DNA of 64,000 bases from assembly GCA_000827325.1 (NCBI GenBank), contig KN832880.1, positions 848,803 through 912,802 of the forward strand, given 5' to 3'. A model generated the notes under the pieces. The model searched no databases. It was given only the letters and a program-made list of their open reading frames with translations, and was not told where the DNA came from. Shown one piece after another: positions 10,201 to 20,197 of this stretch (the first letter of the stretch is position 1; each line of letters starts with the position of its first letter). The translations under genes were made by a program, and so were the position numbers. The DNA comes from Oidiodendron maius Zn (lineage: Eukaryota > Ascomycota > Leotiomycetes > Myxotrichaceae).

Positions 10201-13169
10201 TTAGACACAAAATATAGTACTTTGAGGATATAGAATCGCCACAAGTCATGCTCCAAGTGGGTAATGCTGGAGATATCGGAACGCTACAGTTGCAAGATCT
10301 TCTTTTCACCGGTGTCGGTCCCACAGCCGGTGCAATACTAGTTGAATGGAACGTGGTAGCGAGTAGTCCTGGAACGGCAGGAATGTGGGATGTAGGCGCT
10401 CCTGTCCCATTTGAGATCTCTCTCCCGCATCTCAATTAACAGCCCTTCCTTCAACTCCCATTACTGACCTTACAACTTATCACAGTGTCATTTCAGAGTT
10501 GGTGGTGCGGTGGGTACCGATTTACAAGTAGCTCAATGCCCCACGACTTCTACCAGTGCCGCATGCATTGGGGCGTTTCTTATGTTCCATGTGACAAGCT
10601 CAGGCAACGGTTACTTCGAAAACGTTTGGGCATGGTCCGCTGACCATGATATGGATGATCCAAACGAGACACAGATCAACGTGTTCACCGGCCGCGGAAC
10701 CTTGATCGAGAGTCCTGGGCCATCTTGGTTTTATGCATCAGCTTCAGAGCATGCTGTCTTATACCAGTACAACCTTTATAGCGCGTCGAGTATATACATG
10801 GGCATGGTGAGTGCTTTTTCTTAGCAGTAGTGATCCTCGATTCGCATTGAAACTCGGCAAAGACTCACAACTGCCCAGATTCAGAGTGAAACACCTTACT
10901 ACTCACCGCTTAACCCCTCGCCTGGTCAATTTACACAACTAGCATCTCTTACTACTGACCCAGACTTCTCAGGATGCACGAATGTCAGCTGCGAGGCAGC
11001 TTGGGCCTTGACCATCACTAATTCAACGAGTATCCAGATCTTGGGTGCCGGGCTATACAGTTGGTACAACGATGGTTATAGTGAAGCTTGTGTAGACAGT
11101 GAGAACTGCCAACTGTCCCTCGTCGTAAGTCATTTCCAAATTCGATGATGGTAGCTCGTGCGTACTTGAAAAATGCTGATCAAACCTTAAAACGATTCTT
11201 AGACTGTCTCTTACAGTGGTCAAATATATATATACAACCTCTATACAATCGGATCAGTAAACATGATTACCCCAGGACCGTCTGATTTTGGTATCACTGG
11301 TATTGCAACGGCTGGCAGTCACCCTCTATCCGGCATCGTTACAGCGACGGATAACCTGGTTGAGAACGCTCACCCCTTTCTATCCGCCCTGAATGCTTGG
11401 ACTTCTATTGATACATCATGGTAAAGTTCACCTTGCAAGTATAAATTTTATCGTCTCTCTAATAGACATGTTGCAGGATCAGAGAAATTGCACCAACGGC
11501 GAACTGCCCAACTAATACGAATGAGTTGTGCTGTATTTTAGATGGGAATCAATCTTTCTTGGCGAGCGAATCAAGTGCCAGAGGTATTGCCCAGTTTTTT
11601 GAATCTTGGATCGATCGCAATGGTGCAAGTAAGTTTTTACTATCCCTCGTATTATGTAAGACTAGCATCTTCGATACTAACCACGGTTGGTGACATAGTT
11701 GATCTTGTTGGTAAACTATGGCAAAATGCTCCTCAGTCATATACCGAAAATGAAGTAGATTGCCAAGAAATAGGCGGTACCTGCGACCCCCCATTTGACT
11801 GTGGCACCGTTTGGGAGCCTGTGGGAGACTTATCTTACTATTGTACGTATAATTATTGAACTGACTTCACAATCTCAGAGCAGCTTCAAGACAGCTCAAA
11901 ACCAAGCTTCCAAATTATGTGCTTAGTGGCTATAGATGTTCATTTTGATACATCGTTTAGAGCTTTTTGCTGATCTCATATTAGGGGCTATGTCCACACT
12001 TTCCATTTTTTTCGACTCCATGAATTGGTGGAGTGAGCTCTTCCTAGGCCAACAGGGCAACATGACCGACTACCTCAACCTAATTGTTGATGACTTCCCA
12101 GTTCAAGTTCCACTCCTACCGTCAGCTAGCACAATCCTTGGAGATCTGGGTGGTTTGTTGGGGATTGTTGGTTCTCTTGTAGCTATTAACCCAGTTAGTC
12201 CTCCTTAAACATCAACTTTGATCGGTTCCCACTAACTATGAATCAAAGGCGTTCGAGGAGGGAGCAACAGCGAGTTCGGTTATTTCTGGCTTGGGAGGAA
12301 TGTTTTCTCTCATTGGAGGCAATATCGCACCGAGCGATAACGACCAAACTGATCCCGCGGCTGTCCTCGGTGTGCGCATTGGCCAAGTATTTGGCAACGC
12401 AAATACTGCAGTAAAGGATCTACTCTCTGGAATCATGGCAAACGGTGATATCTCGGCGATCCCAAGCCAGTACACGGATGGGATATACGCCTCTCCAATC
12501 GCTAACTTTTTCGATAATGGTAACTACCTCTGGTTAATGTCCCCAGAGCAAGAGGAAGCTATCTCTACTCCCGTCACGCAGTATATGCAAAAGAATATTA
12601 TTGGATACCTTTTGGGTGCTGATAATTGGTGGATTTTACAAGATGCTTACACTCTGGATGACTGCCCAACTATATCCAGCGGTACGGTGCTGAATGGCCA
12701 CTGCTACTCCCTTGAGTCATATGGCACAGGCTATACTGCTACAACCGACGACTTCCGTCACAACACATACAGCGTTCCGGCAGGAAATGACACGCTGACC
12801 TCTCTTGCAAAATATAATATCACTCTCGACGATCTGTATCTCAGCTCGAATAGTTGCCAAGCTGGCAACTCTTACTACGGCGGCAGTATAACACTTGACT
12901 TTGCTGATATTGTCAGTACAGGACGTCAAACTATTCCTCCATGCTTCTATTCGCTTCCCGTCTTCTATGTCTCACCCGAGGAAGATATAGACAACACCCT
13001 TTTTTCTAATAACCTCTGTAACGTGCTCGACAACAATAAGACAGCTACTACCCCTGTAGCTGGCTTGACCTTCTTGCCGGATAACATTGCCAGCAATATG
13101 CAATATATGTATTGTTGTGCGGTTATAATACCAAAGGCTGGTCCACTTACATATGTCTGTGCAGGTTGA
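7274..13169 (+). CDS. GH55 exo-beta-1,3-glucanase-type protein with long C-terminal extension (19 exons)
   Basis: Exons: 7274-7406, 7484-8266, 8319-8377, 8447-8495, 8568-8708, 8818-8883, 8952-9020, 9105-9191, 9248-9703, 9761-9876, 10099-10158, 10218-10391, 10486-10806, 10879-11124, 11203-11420, 11477-11628, 11699-11842, 11985-12193, 12249-13169. All junctions keep frame; about 1467 residues. Order: signal peptide (LLLWLVTVALLLGHTVS); Ser/Thr/Asn-rich propeptide with Lys-Arg sites near 110 and 220; first pectate-lyase-like beta-helix from about 258 (GAYGDGIHDDTAAI, VVYFPPGTYLVSSPI, ENGSGGFMSD); second from about 614 (VGDGETDDTASL). Two such repeats are the hallmark of family GH55, which splits beta-1,3-glucan outside the cell or in the wall. 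Residues about 992-1467 are an extra region, Cys-rich then Gly/Ala-rich, recalling the ends of large fungal chitinases. The intron at 9877-10098 and the exon 17/18 junction are least certain. Confidence 0.85.
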
Positions 13170-14349
13170 TCAACCTAAACGATGTATTGGTAGAGTTCTA
13201 TGTTCTATAGATAATAAATCTGTGGACTTTATTATGTAAATAACAACGGCCATTTACTAATACTCCCCTCGCATATACCGACTTTACTACTGTAAACCCC
13301 CCCCCCCTTCACATATTTATTAATTACTAACGTCCGTCCCTGCGTCCCGAGACGCACCTTGTAAGGAGACAAATCATAGGTACTTCGAGTTCGAGGAATT
13401 ATAGACCTGTGAATGCATAAAAATTTCCATATAATTGTATTTGAACTGAGTTATATATGTCTCCCAAAACACTTCTAACCTATTAATTCTGACAATTATC
13501 ATCGTGTCGTCGCCAGATAAACTGATACCTCTTCTAATTCAAGCGAATAAGGACCTGGTCAGCTGAGTCGTGTTTACGGTAATCTCGACAAAGTTCGATA
13601 TCTCAATACGGTAATACTTATGGCTGCTAAAACATGTGGGGTCCGTCCCTGCATCGCGAGACGATTTTACGGTTTGGAACTCTAAAGTCTCTCCTTCGCA
13701 ACTTAAGAAACTATAATCAAGTATGCCCCTATTCTACAGCCATTTCTATAGCTTGTACTAGTGTGCAACAATAATATACTAAATTTTGGTCCTATTGTCG
13801 ATCGTATCGTTAATAGGGTTAAGAGCTACTTCAGCAGTTCCCCCTACTTAATTACAACTATTGATATCTTTTCAGATTTCGGAGCAATAATGTGATAGTA
13901 TTATTAATAAAGAATATGTCTCTAAGTTTTGAAGATATTCTGCTTTTAGGAATATATATCCCGGGAGTTTCGCTGCCTGTAGGAAGGGAGTTGAGAGTAA
14001 CGTGATTCTTTAGCCTAGATTGGTGTATATAAGCGTGTTTGCATTAACTTAACTTAGATTATATTTATTTATGTCTAGCTTTTCGGACTGTGGCGCACTG
14101 TTGGAGTTTTCTAGAAATATTTAGGCAACTACGTGTCAGTCGCTCTTATGACGGTACTCGGTTACATACACTTATTAAGAAGATGTTATTTACTAGAGAG
14201 TGCTTAAAATTTCGATGTGGCAACTAACCGATTATATAATTAGCCTCTCCCTAAGACCCTCTGTAGAATAGAGATTAAAAAAAGAAGAGAAGAAGAGGAG
14301 AAGAAGAAAAGTGTTGACTTAGTTATATTCACAATAACAATTCCAGAAA
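13170..14349. other. AT-rich intergenic DNA with short repeats
   Basis: Holds the 3' end of the GH55 gene, a C homopolymer near 13297-13306 and strongly AT-biased sequence. A 25-base block GTCCGTCCCTGC...CGAGACG occurs at about 13333 and 13640 in the same orientation with few differences. No coding frame is recognised. The base bias could reflect repeat-induced point mutation of old repeats. Confidence 0.4.
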
Positions 14350-14859
14350 TTAAATACTGAAGCAACATATCCATACTTTTCCAGATCCAACGCCTATATT
14401 AATATTCCTTCTCGACATAGCTGAACAAGACAGTCGATACTCTGCAGGTAAGCACATTACATTCTTAGAATCACATGTTATCCATATACCGTCTACACTT
14501 AAACCTCCGCCTTGGTACGAAGCATAGCAAGTGGCTGCGCTTAGTGTTAAATCTAGAGTACCACGACTAGTAAGAAGATATGAGTCGGTTGTACTAAATG
14601 CTATGTCCTCAAGTGCCTCGCCAATACTAAGCGTCTGTAGACACTCGCTATTTCCCGTGTCCCAGATCTTGACTGTGCTATCGTACGACCCCGATGCGAG
14701 CCAGGCCGAGTTGTGTGAGAAGGCTACCGAGCTAACCCAGTCACTATGGTCCTTATGCGTTTGTAGGCACTCGCCACTACCCGTGTCCCAGATCTTGACT
14801 GTCCTATCGAAGAAGCTATTTACATGACTCAAGCTGCTATCGACGCAACTGAAGGCCAT
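14350..14859 (-). pseudogene. C-terminal WD40 fragment of an NLR-type (NACHT/WD) protein
   Basis: The frame encodes nearly two complete WD40 blades (RTVKIWDTGSGECLQT, then SDWVSSVAFSHNSAWLASGS and STVKIWDTGNSECLQT) followed by the closing, degenerate blade (GIWITCDSKNVMCLPAEYR, SGKVWICCFSI) found at the C-terminus of fungal HET-E/NWD-type NLR proteins. The 5' side stops abruptly at 14859; no NACHT or earlier repeats follow, and the next recognisable sequence is a TPR fragment on the other strand. I read it as a truncated relic. In intact relatives the propeller senses ligands that trigger programmed cell death or incompatibility. Confidence 0.65.
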
Positions 14860-14885
14860 CCGGATCAGTTAAGCATTTAAGTCGT

Positions 14886-15086
14886 CTTGGATTATCACTC
14901 AAGGAGAGATACATAAGAACCGGAGAGATAGCGGATCTTGATTTAGCTCACTAAGCTACGCAGAAGGCTGTTGTAAATACACCGCCGAACCATACGGAGC
15001 TGGCTGGACGATTAAATAACCTCGTAATTCAGCTTGGAGAAAGGTATAAGAGAACAGGGGCAATCACCGATCTGAACGATGCCTCT
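14886..15086 (+). pseudogene. TPR-repeat fragment (kinesin-light-chain/CHAT-type NLR relic)
   Basis: One forward frame reads LGLSLKERYIRTGEIADLDLA, a stop (TAA at 14952), then ATQKAVVNTPPNHTELAGRLNNL followed by LGERYKRTGAITDLNDA. This is the roughly 42-residue TPR unit typical of fungal proteins annotated as TPR/CHAT or NLR with TPR ligand-sensing repeats (pattern LGxRYxRTGxxxDLxxA, TPPxHxxxAGRLNNLG). Only about one and a half units remain, with one in-frame stop. It ends 15 bases before the stop codon of the convergent P-loop gene. No start codon or other domains are attached. Confidence 0.6.
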
Positions 15087-15101
15087 TTCTCCCTCCTCTA
15101 C

Positions 15102-15746
15102 TCACCATCCCAACGCTTTCAAGGCCTCCTTTATCACCACTGACTTCTCCTGGTCCCCCAGCAACCTCGTAACTGGTACCTTCACCTCTCGTAGCCACCG
15201 CTCATGCATTACCCTACTCCTACCTTCCTCTAAACTTGGATCCTCGTACGACTCCGCCCAAGCAAAGAATTTCACTGACTCCTCATGCATATCTCCACCC
15301 TCTTGGATCCTGTCTCCATGGTTCCGGAATTCTCTTTCCCTTAAGCGCTTCATCCTGACCTCCGTCGATGTATCCACGAATATCACATGCTCGACATCTT
15401 CCATGAGCTTGTCACCCCAAGTCCCCAGCGATCCACTTAGCACCCATCCCCCATTTTCTTCTTGGGCGCGTCTAAGAATGGGTCTGAGCAAAGAGATGCG
15501 CTCATGAATTGCCCGCTTCGTAGTGAATGGTGGGTCCGTGGGGAGCCAGTAATAATCGTCAACATCAAAGACTGGGAAGGAGAGCGCGGAACTTAGGTTG
15601 GCGCCGAGGGTGCTAACACCAGAGCCAGAGGCACCAGTTAGGTGAATGCGTGATGTTCCCTTGTTTCCTACCAACTGTTGTTGTGTAGGCTCAGGATTTT
15701 GGCTTTCCAGCGGCACAGCTTGGACTGCTGGGGGTGATGTATCCAT
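15102..15746 (-). CDS. P-loop NTPase, adenylate-kinase-like (AAA_18 type)
   Basis: Single-exon gene of 214 residues. After a 33-residue Pro/Gln-rich lead comes IHLTGASGSGVSTLG, a Walker A loop (GASGSGVST, with Val where a Lys is usual in G-K-S/T, so the canonical lysine is missing). FPVFDVDDYYWLPTDPPFT resembles the nucleotide-monophosphate-binding segment of small kinase-like proteins, and VEHVIFVDTSTEVRMKRLREREF the strand and lid helix. This suggests a nucleotide or small-molecule kinase-like protein or a degenerate relative; the replaced lysine makes catalysis doubtful. The reading frame is complete, from ATG at 15746 to a stop at 15102. Confidence 0.8.
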   Translation of the reverse strand: MDTSPPAVQAVPLESQNPEPTQQQLVGNKGTSRIHLTGASGSGVSTLGANLSSALSFPVFDVDDYYWLPTDPPFTTKRAIHERISLLRPILRRAQEENGGWVLSGSLGTWGDKLMEDVEHVIFVDTSTEVRMKRLREREFRNHGDRIQEGGDMHEESVKFFAWAESYEDPSLEEGRSRVMHERWLREVKVPVTRLLGDQEKSVVIKEALKALGW

Positions 15747-17141
15747 TATGATGATTTGAACATTGAGATAACCAGCGATAGGCGAATGTCAGTGATTTGG
15801 TCAGCGTCTTGGATGTGGCCGCGGTACGGTGACCTGTGCATTGTGAGAGCGAGCCGGCGATGAGTTTTTCTAGATTTTATACGTGCGATACCCACTTCTT
15901 TCAAAGCAGCGGCAAGTGACTCATATGGTCAGTTTGCACGGTTGCTACAGTCTTGCAGGGGTAGGTATTGTAAATTGTTAGGCGTAACCTTATATAATAT
16001 TTTACGATATAATGAGGACATCCTCCTCCCACGGAGTGAGGTATTGTTGGCTCTGGGCCTTCTCTTTTATCGAGCGTCGTCCGCGAGCACAATGCTGGAG
16101 TGTAGTGTGAGGGACATTTCCATGATCCGCAAGAGTACGGTATGACCGAGGCATACCAGGAGGCACGCCTTGCGCTAATACTTGACTGGCTCTGTCTATA
16201 TTATCGTCGCGATGGTAATGTGAAAGGAGACAAGAGAGCGTTGCAAGGTCCAGGTACCAGTGTACTGCCGCGTACAGTCTATGGAAAGTTCAAGAAACGT
16301 GCTATTACGCGACACACGTGATACTCTACGCCATGTATATAACCAGGCCTAAAAGGTGTAGCTGAGTAAAATATAGCGAGCCCCTATATATAGAGTATAT
16401 TGTAGCCAGGCTAATCCACATTAATAAACACTATATCCTAAAGCTAAAACGTGTGGCATTGTATGTCTATCTCCTTGCATTGGAGTAACTCCCGGACTGC
16501 ACCATTTTCGTCTTAACTGTCTTCAAAATTTAGAGCCATAATCTTTTGATATAGAACCTTTCCCCAAGCGCTCCAAATTTTAAATAAACTTTAAAAATCG
16601 CGATTAAGCAAGGAGGTATAGCCAAAGCGGCGATCAGTGGCACGATTGAAATAATCAATAGTATGATCAACCACAATCTTTTTCTTATTGCTAAGTAGTC
16701 TCCTTATGCAGAAATAGCAAAGAAAGCGACATATTGATAACAACTTCGTAGATTTGCTAAGAAAAAACTTGTGATACCAAAAGTATAAATCTGTCTCGTG
16801 ACACGACGCGTTTCGGGACGTAGGGACAGATGTTAGAGGATATATTTGGCTGTGGCATATCTCTAGTCGTAATACCTCACGCCTAAGAAAGCTCCGGCTG
16901 TTAGGAGTGCAAAATCTGATACGATATCTAGAAGACAGAAGAATATAGAGGGAGCAATATATATATATTTTGAAGCTTTGTAGAACAGAACAGTGTATCA
17001 AGTGCCAAAGTATATTTGTTCTACATTTAACTTAACGACACACGCTCTATTGCTTTCTATATCATGTTGCTCCATACATTCATATAGGTCATTTGTCCTC
17101 CTACCAAAGAGGCAATCCACTCATGGTCAGTTGACAGTTAT
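15747..17141. other. Intergenic, AT-rich after 16400
   Basis: The first part probably holds the promoter of the P-loop gene. A forward stretch near 16141-16320 (starting MTEAYQEARLALILDWL) looks faintly coding, and a 136-codon minus frame at 16591-17001 is AT-driven and Ile/Ser/Tyr-rich. Neither can be assigned. I see no repeats with clear ends. Confidence 0.35.
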
Positions 17142-17821
17142 TTATTTAATGATTTTTAAAGTCTCGCTGGTTGGCAACTTCGCGGGGACCTCAGGATGTG
17201 GCTGGGCAGGTTCGCCGAAATTCATATTAGCCTTAAGCGAGTAGTCATCCGGAACACCAGCGAACTTCTTGATAGCAGCCTCGACAGGCGGGATTGAGGC
17301 CAAATGCTGTAGGTTGGCGCCGAATCCTTCGAGCTCAAGAGCCGTCCAGACATAGATCTGAGCCATGCCGCTGGCGTGCTCGCTGAATTGCTCAAACATA
17401 TGAGCAGCGGCCTTGTGCGTTTCCTGAGATTCTTTGACCGACTCCCCTCGGACCCAAAATAAAACCTGTAATATTCTTAGCGGTTAAGTAGGGAGTAGGA
17501 TAGGAAGAGTATTACCGAGCCATATGCATTCCTAAAGGCCTGGAAAGTGGGGCCCATCTTATCCCAGACACCAAAGCCTTTCAGAATAGGCTCGGCGACA
17601 GTAATGATATCATCCCAGAGATCCTTGTGTTTCTGACCAAGAACAAGAGTGATGCGCCCTGGCTGCGTATTATACGAGGAGGGGGCGAAAGAGAGAACCT
17701 CCTTTATAATTTCTTCGATGCGGCTGTCTGGTACGGGGGAGGTGTCCTTGAGACCATATATGGTGCGACGGTATTTTGCCGCGGCTAACCACTGATCGGT
17801 ATTATACGCGGTGGCTGGCAT
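17142..17821 (-). CDS. Nitroreductase family protein (Frm2/Hbn1-like)
   Basis: Exons 17821-17516 and 17465-17142 with a 50-base intron (GTAATA to TTACAG) give 209 residues. RRTIYGL near residue 18 and SFAPSSYNTQPGRITLVLG (about 45-63) are the FMN-contacting and substrate-side segments of the fungal nitroreductase-like family typified by yeast Frm2 and Hbn1. The second exon carries VLFWVRG, the helical HASGMAQIYVWTALELEGFGANLQH segment of the flavin fold (GFGANLQH is a family signature) and the C-terminal lid. Such proteins reduce nitro or quinone-like compounds with NAD(P)H and influence oxidative stress and fatty-acid responses. The length matches the family (about 190-210). No linked pathway genes are adjacent. 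Confidence 0.88.
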
Positions 17822-18656
17822 TTTGCTACTCGGTATAGATAGTTCTTGATCGGATGTTAATTTGAACGTTGCCAGAAAGGTTAGAATGGGAAGATTGACT
17901 GGGGAAGGGAAGAGATAAAGCTCGATCTATCAACAGTTTTATATTCTATTTTCTATCGGAGCGGTAGAGTAATTATTGCGGTAGCGCATAATAATCGCCC
18001 TGCAGCGTAATAATTAAATAAGCCTTATAAATTAGCCCTGAAGGGCTAGCGCGGTTCCTAGTTAATTTGTCAGTGTTGTCGTCCCTTGACTAATCCGGAG
18101 CACCATGCTTACATATTTGTCGCGAATTCTTGGTAAAATGCGTTAGCTCGACTGTTTCAACTTTTAACTATAAGAGGGAATCTTCACGCAGGGCAATAGC
18201 CTATTCAGGACTAAAGCTCATTGGTACGGCCGGACTGGTCAGCGCAGTGGGCTCAATAGAGAATAGTAGGCCAACTGCAAGATCCCACCGGTACATAGAT
18301 AGGGTCCGAGCCGAGGAGATGATGCCAAAGCAGGGACGGCGCTCATCGATTACTGATAGGTTTACTACGTCCTGTTTCAAGATATGAGAGGTGATGGCAA
18401 GGGCCAGATAAACCAAGAGGAACGCAAGCTGGCAGGCGAGCAGTGGGAGAAACGTAGAGATGCTGTGAGGAAAGTTGAGTATCGGAAGCTGTTGGGGAAG
18501 GCGGTCTTGGGCACAGACGCGTGCTATGGACATGGCATGGCATTCAAGCCCCTCCCGGAGACCGGATAGAAGCGGGGAAGGTTGTTGTAACTATACTAAG
18601 GTAGGACTAGCCATTCTAGATCGCTAATCATCACACTCAAGCGTTTCCTATAGCAT
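17822..18656. other. Intergenic, nothing recognised
   Basis: Contains the nitroreductase promoter. Near 17967-18045 there are imperfect small palindromes (AATTATTGCGG...CGCATAATAATCG and GCCCTGAAGGGC). Overlapping frames at 18130-18570 lie on both strands and show no motif. Confidence 0.35.
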
Positions 18657-18720
18657 TAATCGTCGGCTCGCTTGCTTCGCATCGGCCGACTAAGTGCATC
18701 ATGTAAGCAAGTGCATCATG

Positions 18721-19169
18721 CACCAGGGGGTGTCAGAATTACTGCCCCACCCCCTAAAATCAACCAAAATCACACCAAAAATCGCTACTTTATACAAATT
18801 ATAATAATTTTTCTACAAATTAATTTTTCTTAATACTAAAGATACAATTAAAGACAGATTAGAAAAATATTTATATTAATTTGGAATTATAGTAAACCCT
18901 TAGTAATAAGTTTTATTTTATAATATATTATTTTAGTAGGGGTTTTAATAGTAAAACCAACATTTTTAATATTTATCTCAGATCTTTAAGTTATATAAAA
19001 AATATTATTTGACCAGTCTACTTTTTAAATATATACAAATCTATATATAAGTTATTAGATAGCCTTATAGTATTAATTTGTAAAGTTATAGAGTCGTAAA
19101 GTAGGTGATTTTTGGTGAGATTTTGGTTAATTTTGGGGGGTGGGGCGGTAATTATGTCAGCCCCTGGTG
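18721..19169. mobile_element. Inner MITE A, 449 bases, about 70-base inverted ends, ATG duplication
   Basis: The left end CACCAGGGGGTGTCAGAATT and the right end (reverse complement CACCAGGGGCTGACATAATT) continue as inverted repeats for about 70 bases with roughly a dozen differences. The trinucleotide ATG is present directly outside both ends (18718-18720 and 19170-19172), consistent with a 3-base target duplication as made by PIF/Harbinger-type transposases. The AT-rich interior has no coding frame. Confidence 0.7.
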
Positions 19170-19171
19170 AT

Positions 19172-19614
19172 GTAACGTAGTTGTATAGTAAGTAGATTAG
19201 GATAGTAAGCGGATCACCTAATTTTACTGCAAAAAACCACGATTTTAAAACTATAATAACTTAGCTATTTTGTAATATTTTAATCTAAGACTAAAATTTC
19301 TGGCTATTTACTTATATACAATTAATATTTAAGCTTAACTTGATTTTTTATTAAGTAGTTATTTAGTTCTAAGGGTTAATACCAAATTTAAGGGAATCTA
19401 AGGCCTAGAATATAATATCTTAAATATTTATGGACGGATTTCATTTAAAGTCTTAAATATTAATTATATATATAAGTAAACAGCTAGGATTTTTAGTTTT
19501 ACATTAAAATATTAAGAAATGGCTAAGTTATTGTAGTTTTAAAATCGTGGCTTTTGCAGTAAAATTAGGTGATCCGCTTACTATCCTAATCTACTTACTA
19601 TACAACTACATTAC
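19172..19614. mobile_element. Inner MITE B, about 443 bases, very long inverted ends
   Basis: The left end GTAACGTAGTTGTATAGTAA and the reverse complement of the right end GTAATGTAGTTGTATAGTAA match for at least 115 bases with few differences and more loosely to about 165 bases, so nearly the whole element is a foldback. It lies directly against MITE A. Its target duplication is hidden because the flanking ATG/CATG bases are shared. The two arms differ little, suggesting it is younger than MITE A. No coding frame. Confidence 0.65.
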
Positions 19615-19706
19615 ATGATGCACTTGCTTATACGATGCACTTGCTTTTACCGACTAAGTGCTCGTGCACTTAGTCGGCCGATGCGAAGCAAGCGAGCCGA
19701 CGATTA

Positions 19707-20197
19707 GTGTCAAGAGATCATGGATTACATTTAGACTGCGTGAGCATCACATCGAGGGTATTCAACCTACCCACTGGGTACCTGGCCTAAAGTACGCGGC
19801 CTACCTGGGACTTAATCGGAAGCTATTGCCATTTGTCGACGATTGTATGGAGCTCTCCGTAGGTACCTCAGGTAGGGTGAAGTGATGAAGCATGGATTTA
19901 AGTACCAATGTCCCAGTTTATCGATGGCTCTAGTAAAAACTCAGTCGAACTGGAAGTCTTTAACCGGGATGCTGGCAGGAAAAATCATGTATTCTTCACT
20001 ACCGAATCAGGTTTTCTGCTATTCTTTTGATTGAATATCAGACATGCTAACCCACATACAGTTCATGGCAGTTAGCCACACAAGTTGGGCTGTTGGCGGC
20101 CTTTTAGTAACGATGTTCACCTGTCTCGAGGTATGAGGCGGCAGACCCTACCGCAACTTTTCAACTAGACACAGATGGGGTCGCCGCCTTCGGGGTT
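19707..20197. other. Intergenic, nothing recognised
   Basis: Spacer between the foldback nest and the stop of the acetyltransferase gene. It contains no supported frame or repeat. Confidence 0.4.

Larger units (their letters stand above)
18659..19704. mobile_element. Nest of foldback/MITE-like elements, outer element flanked by TA
   Basis: The outer arms, ATCGTCGGCTCGCTTGCTTC from 18659 and its reverse complement ending at 19704, form terminal inverted repeats of about 50 bases. Each end abuts TA (18657-18658 and 19705-19706), which fits a Tc1/mariner-type target duplication. Almost all of the interior is taken by two other foldback elements, at 18721-19169 and about 19172-19614. Without them the outer element would be only about 150 bases and nearly a perfect hairpin. 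No transposase is encoded. Confidence 0.75.

Noticed and set aside
16591-17001. 136-codon minus frame rich in Ile, Ser and Tyr
   Set aside because: AT-driven composition, no motif, no splice partners; probably chance.
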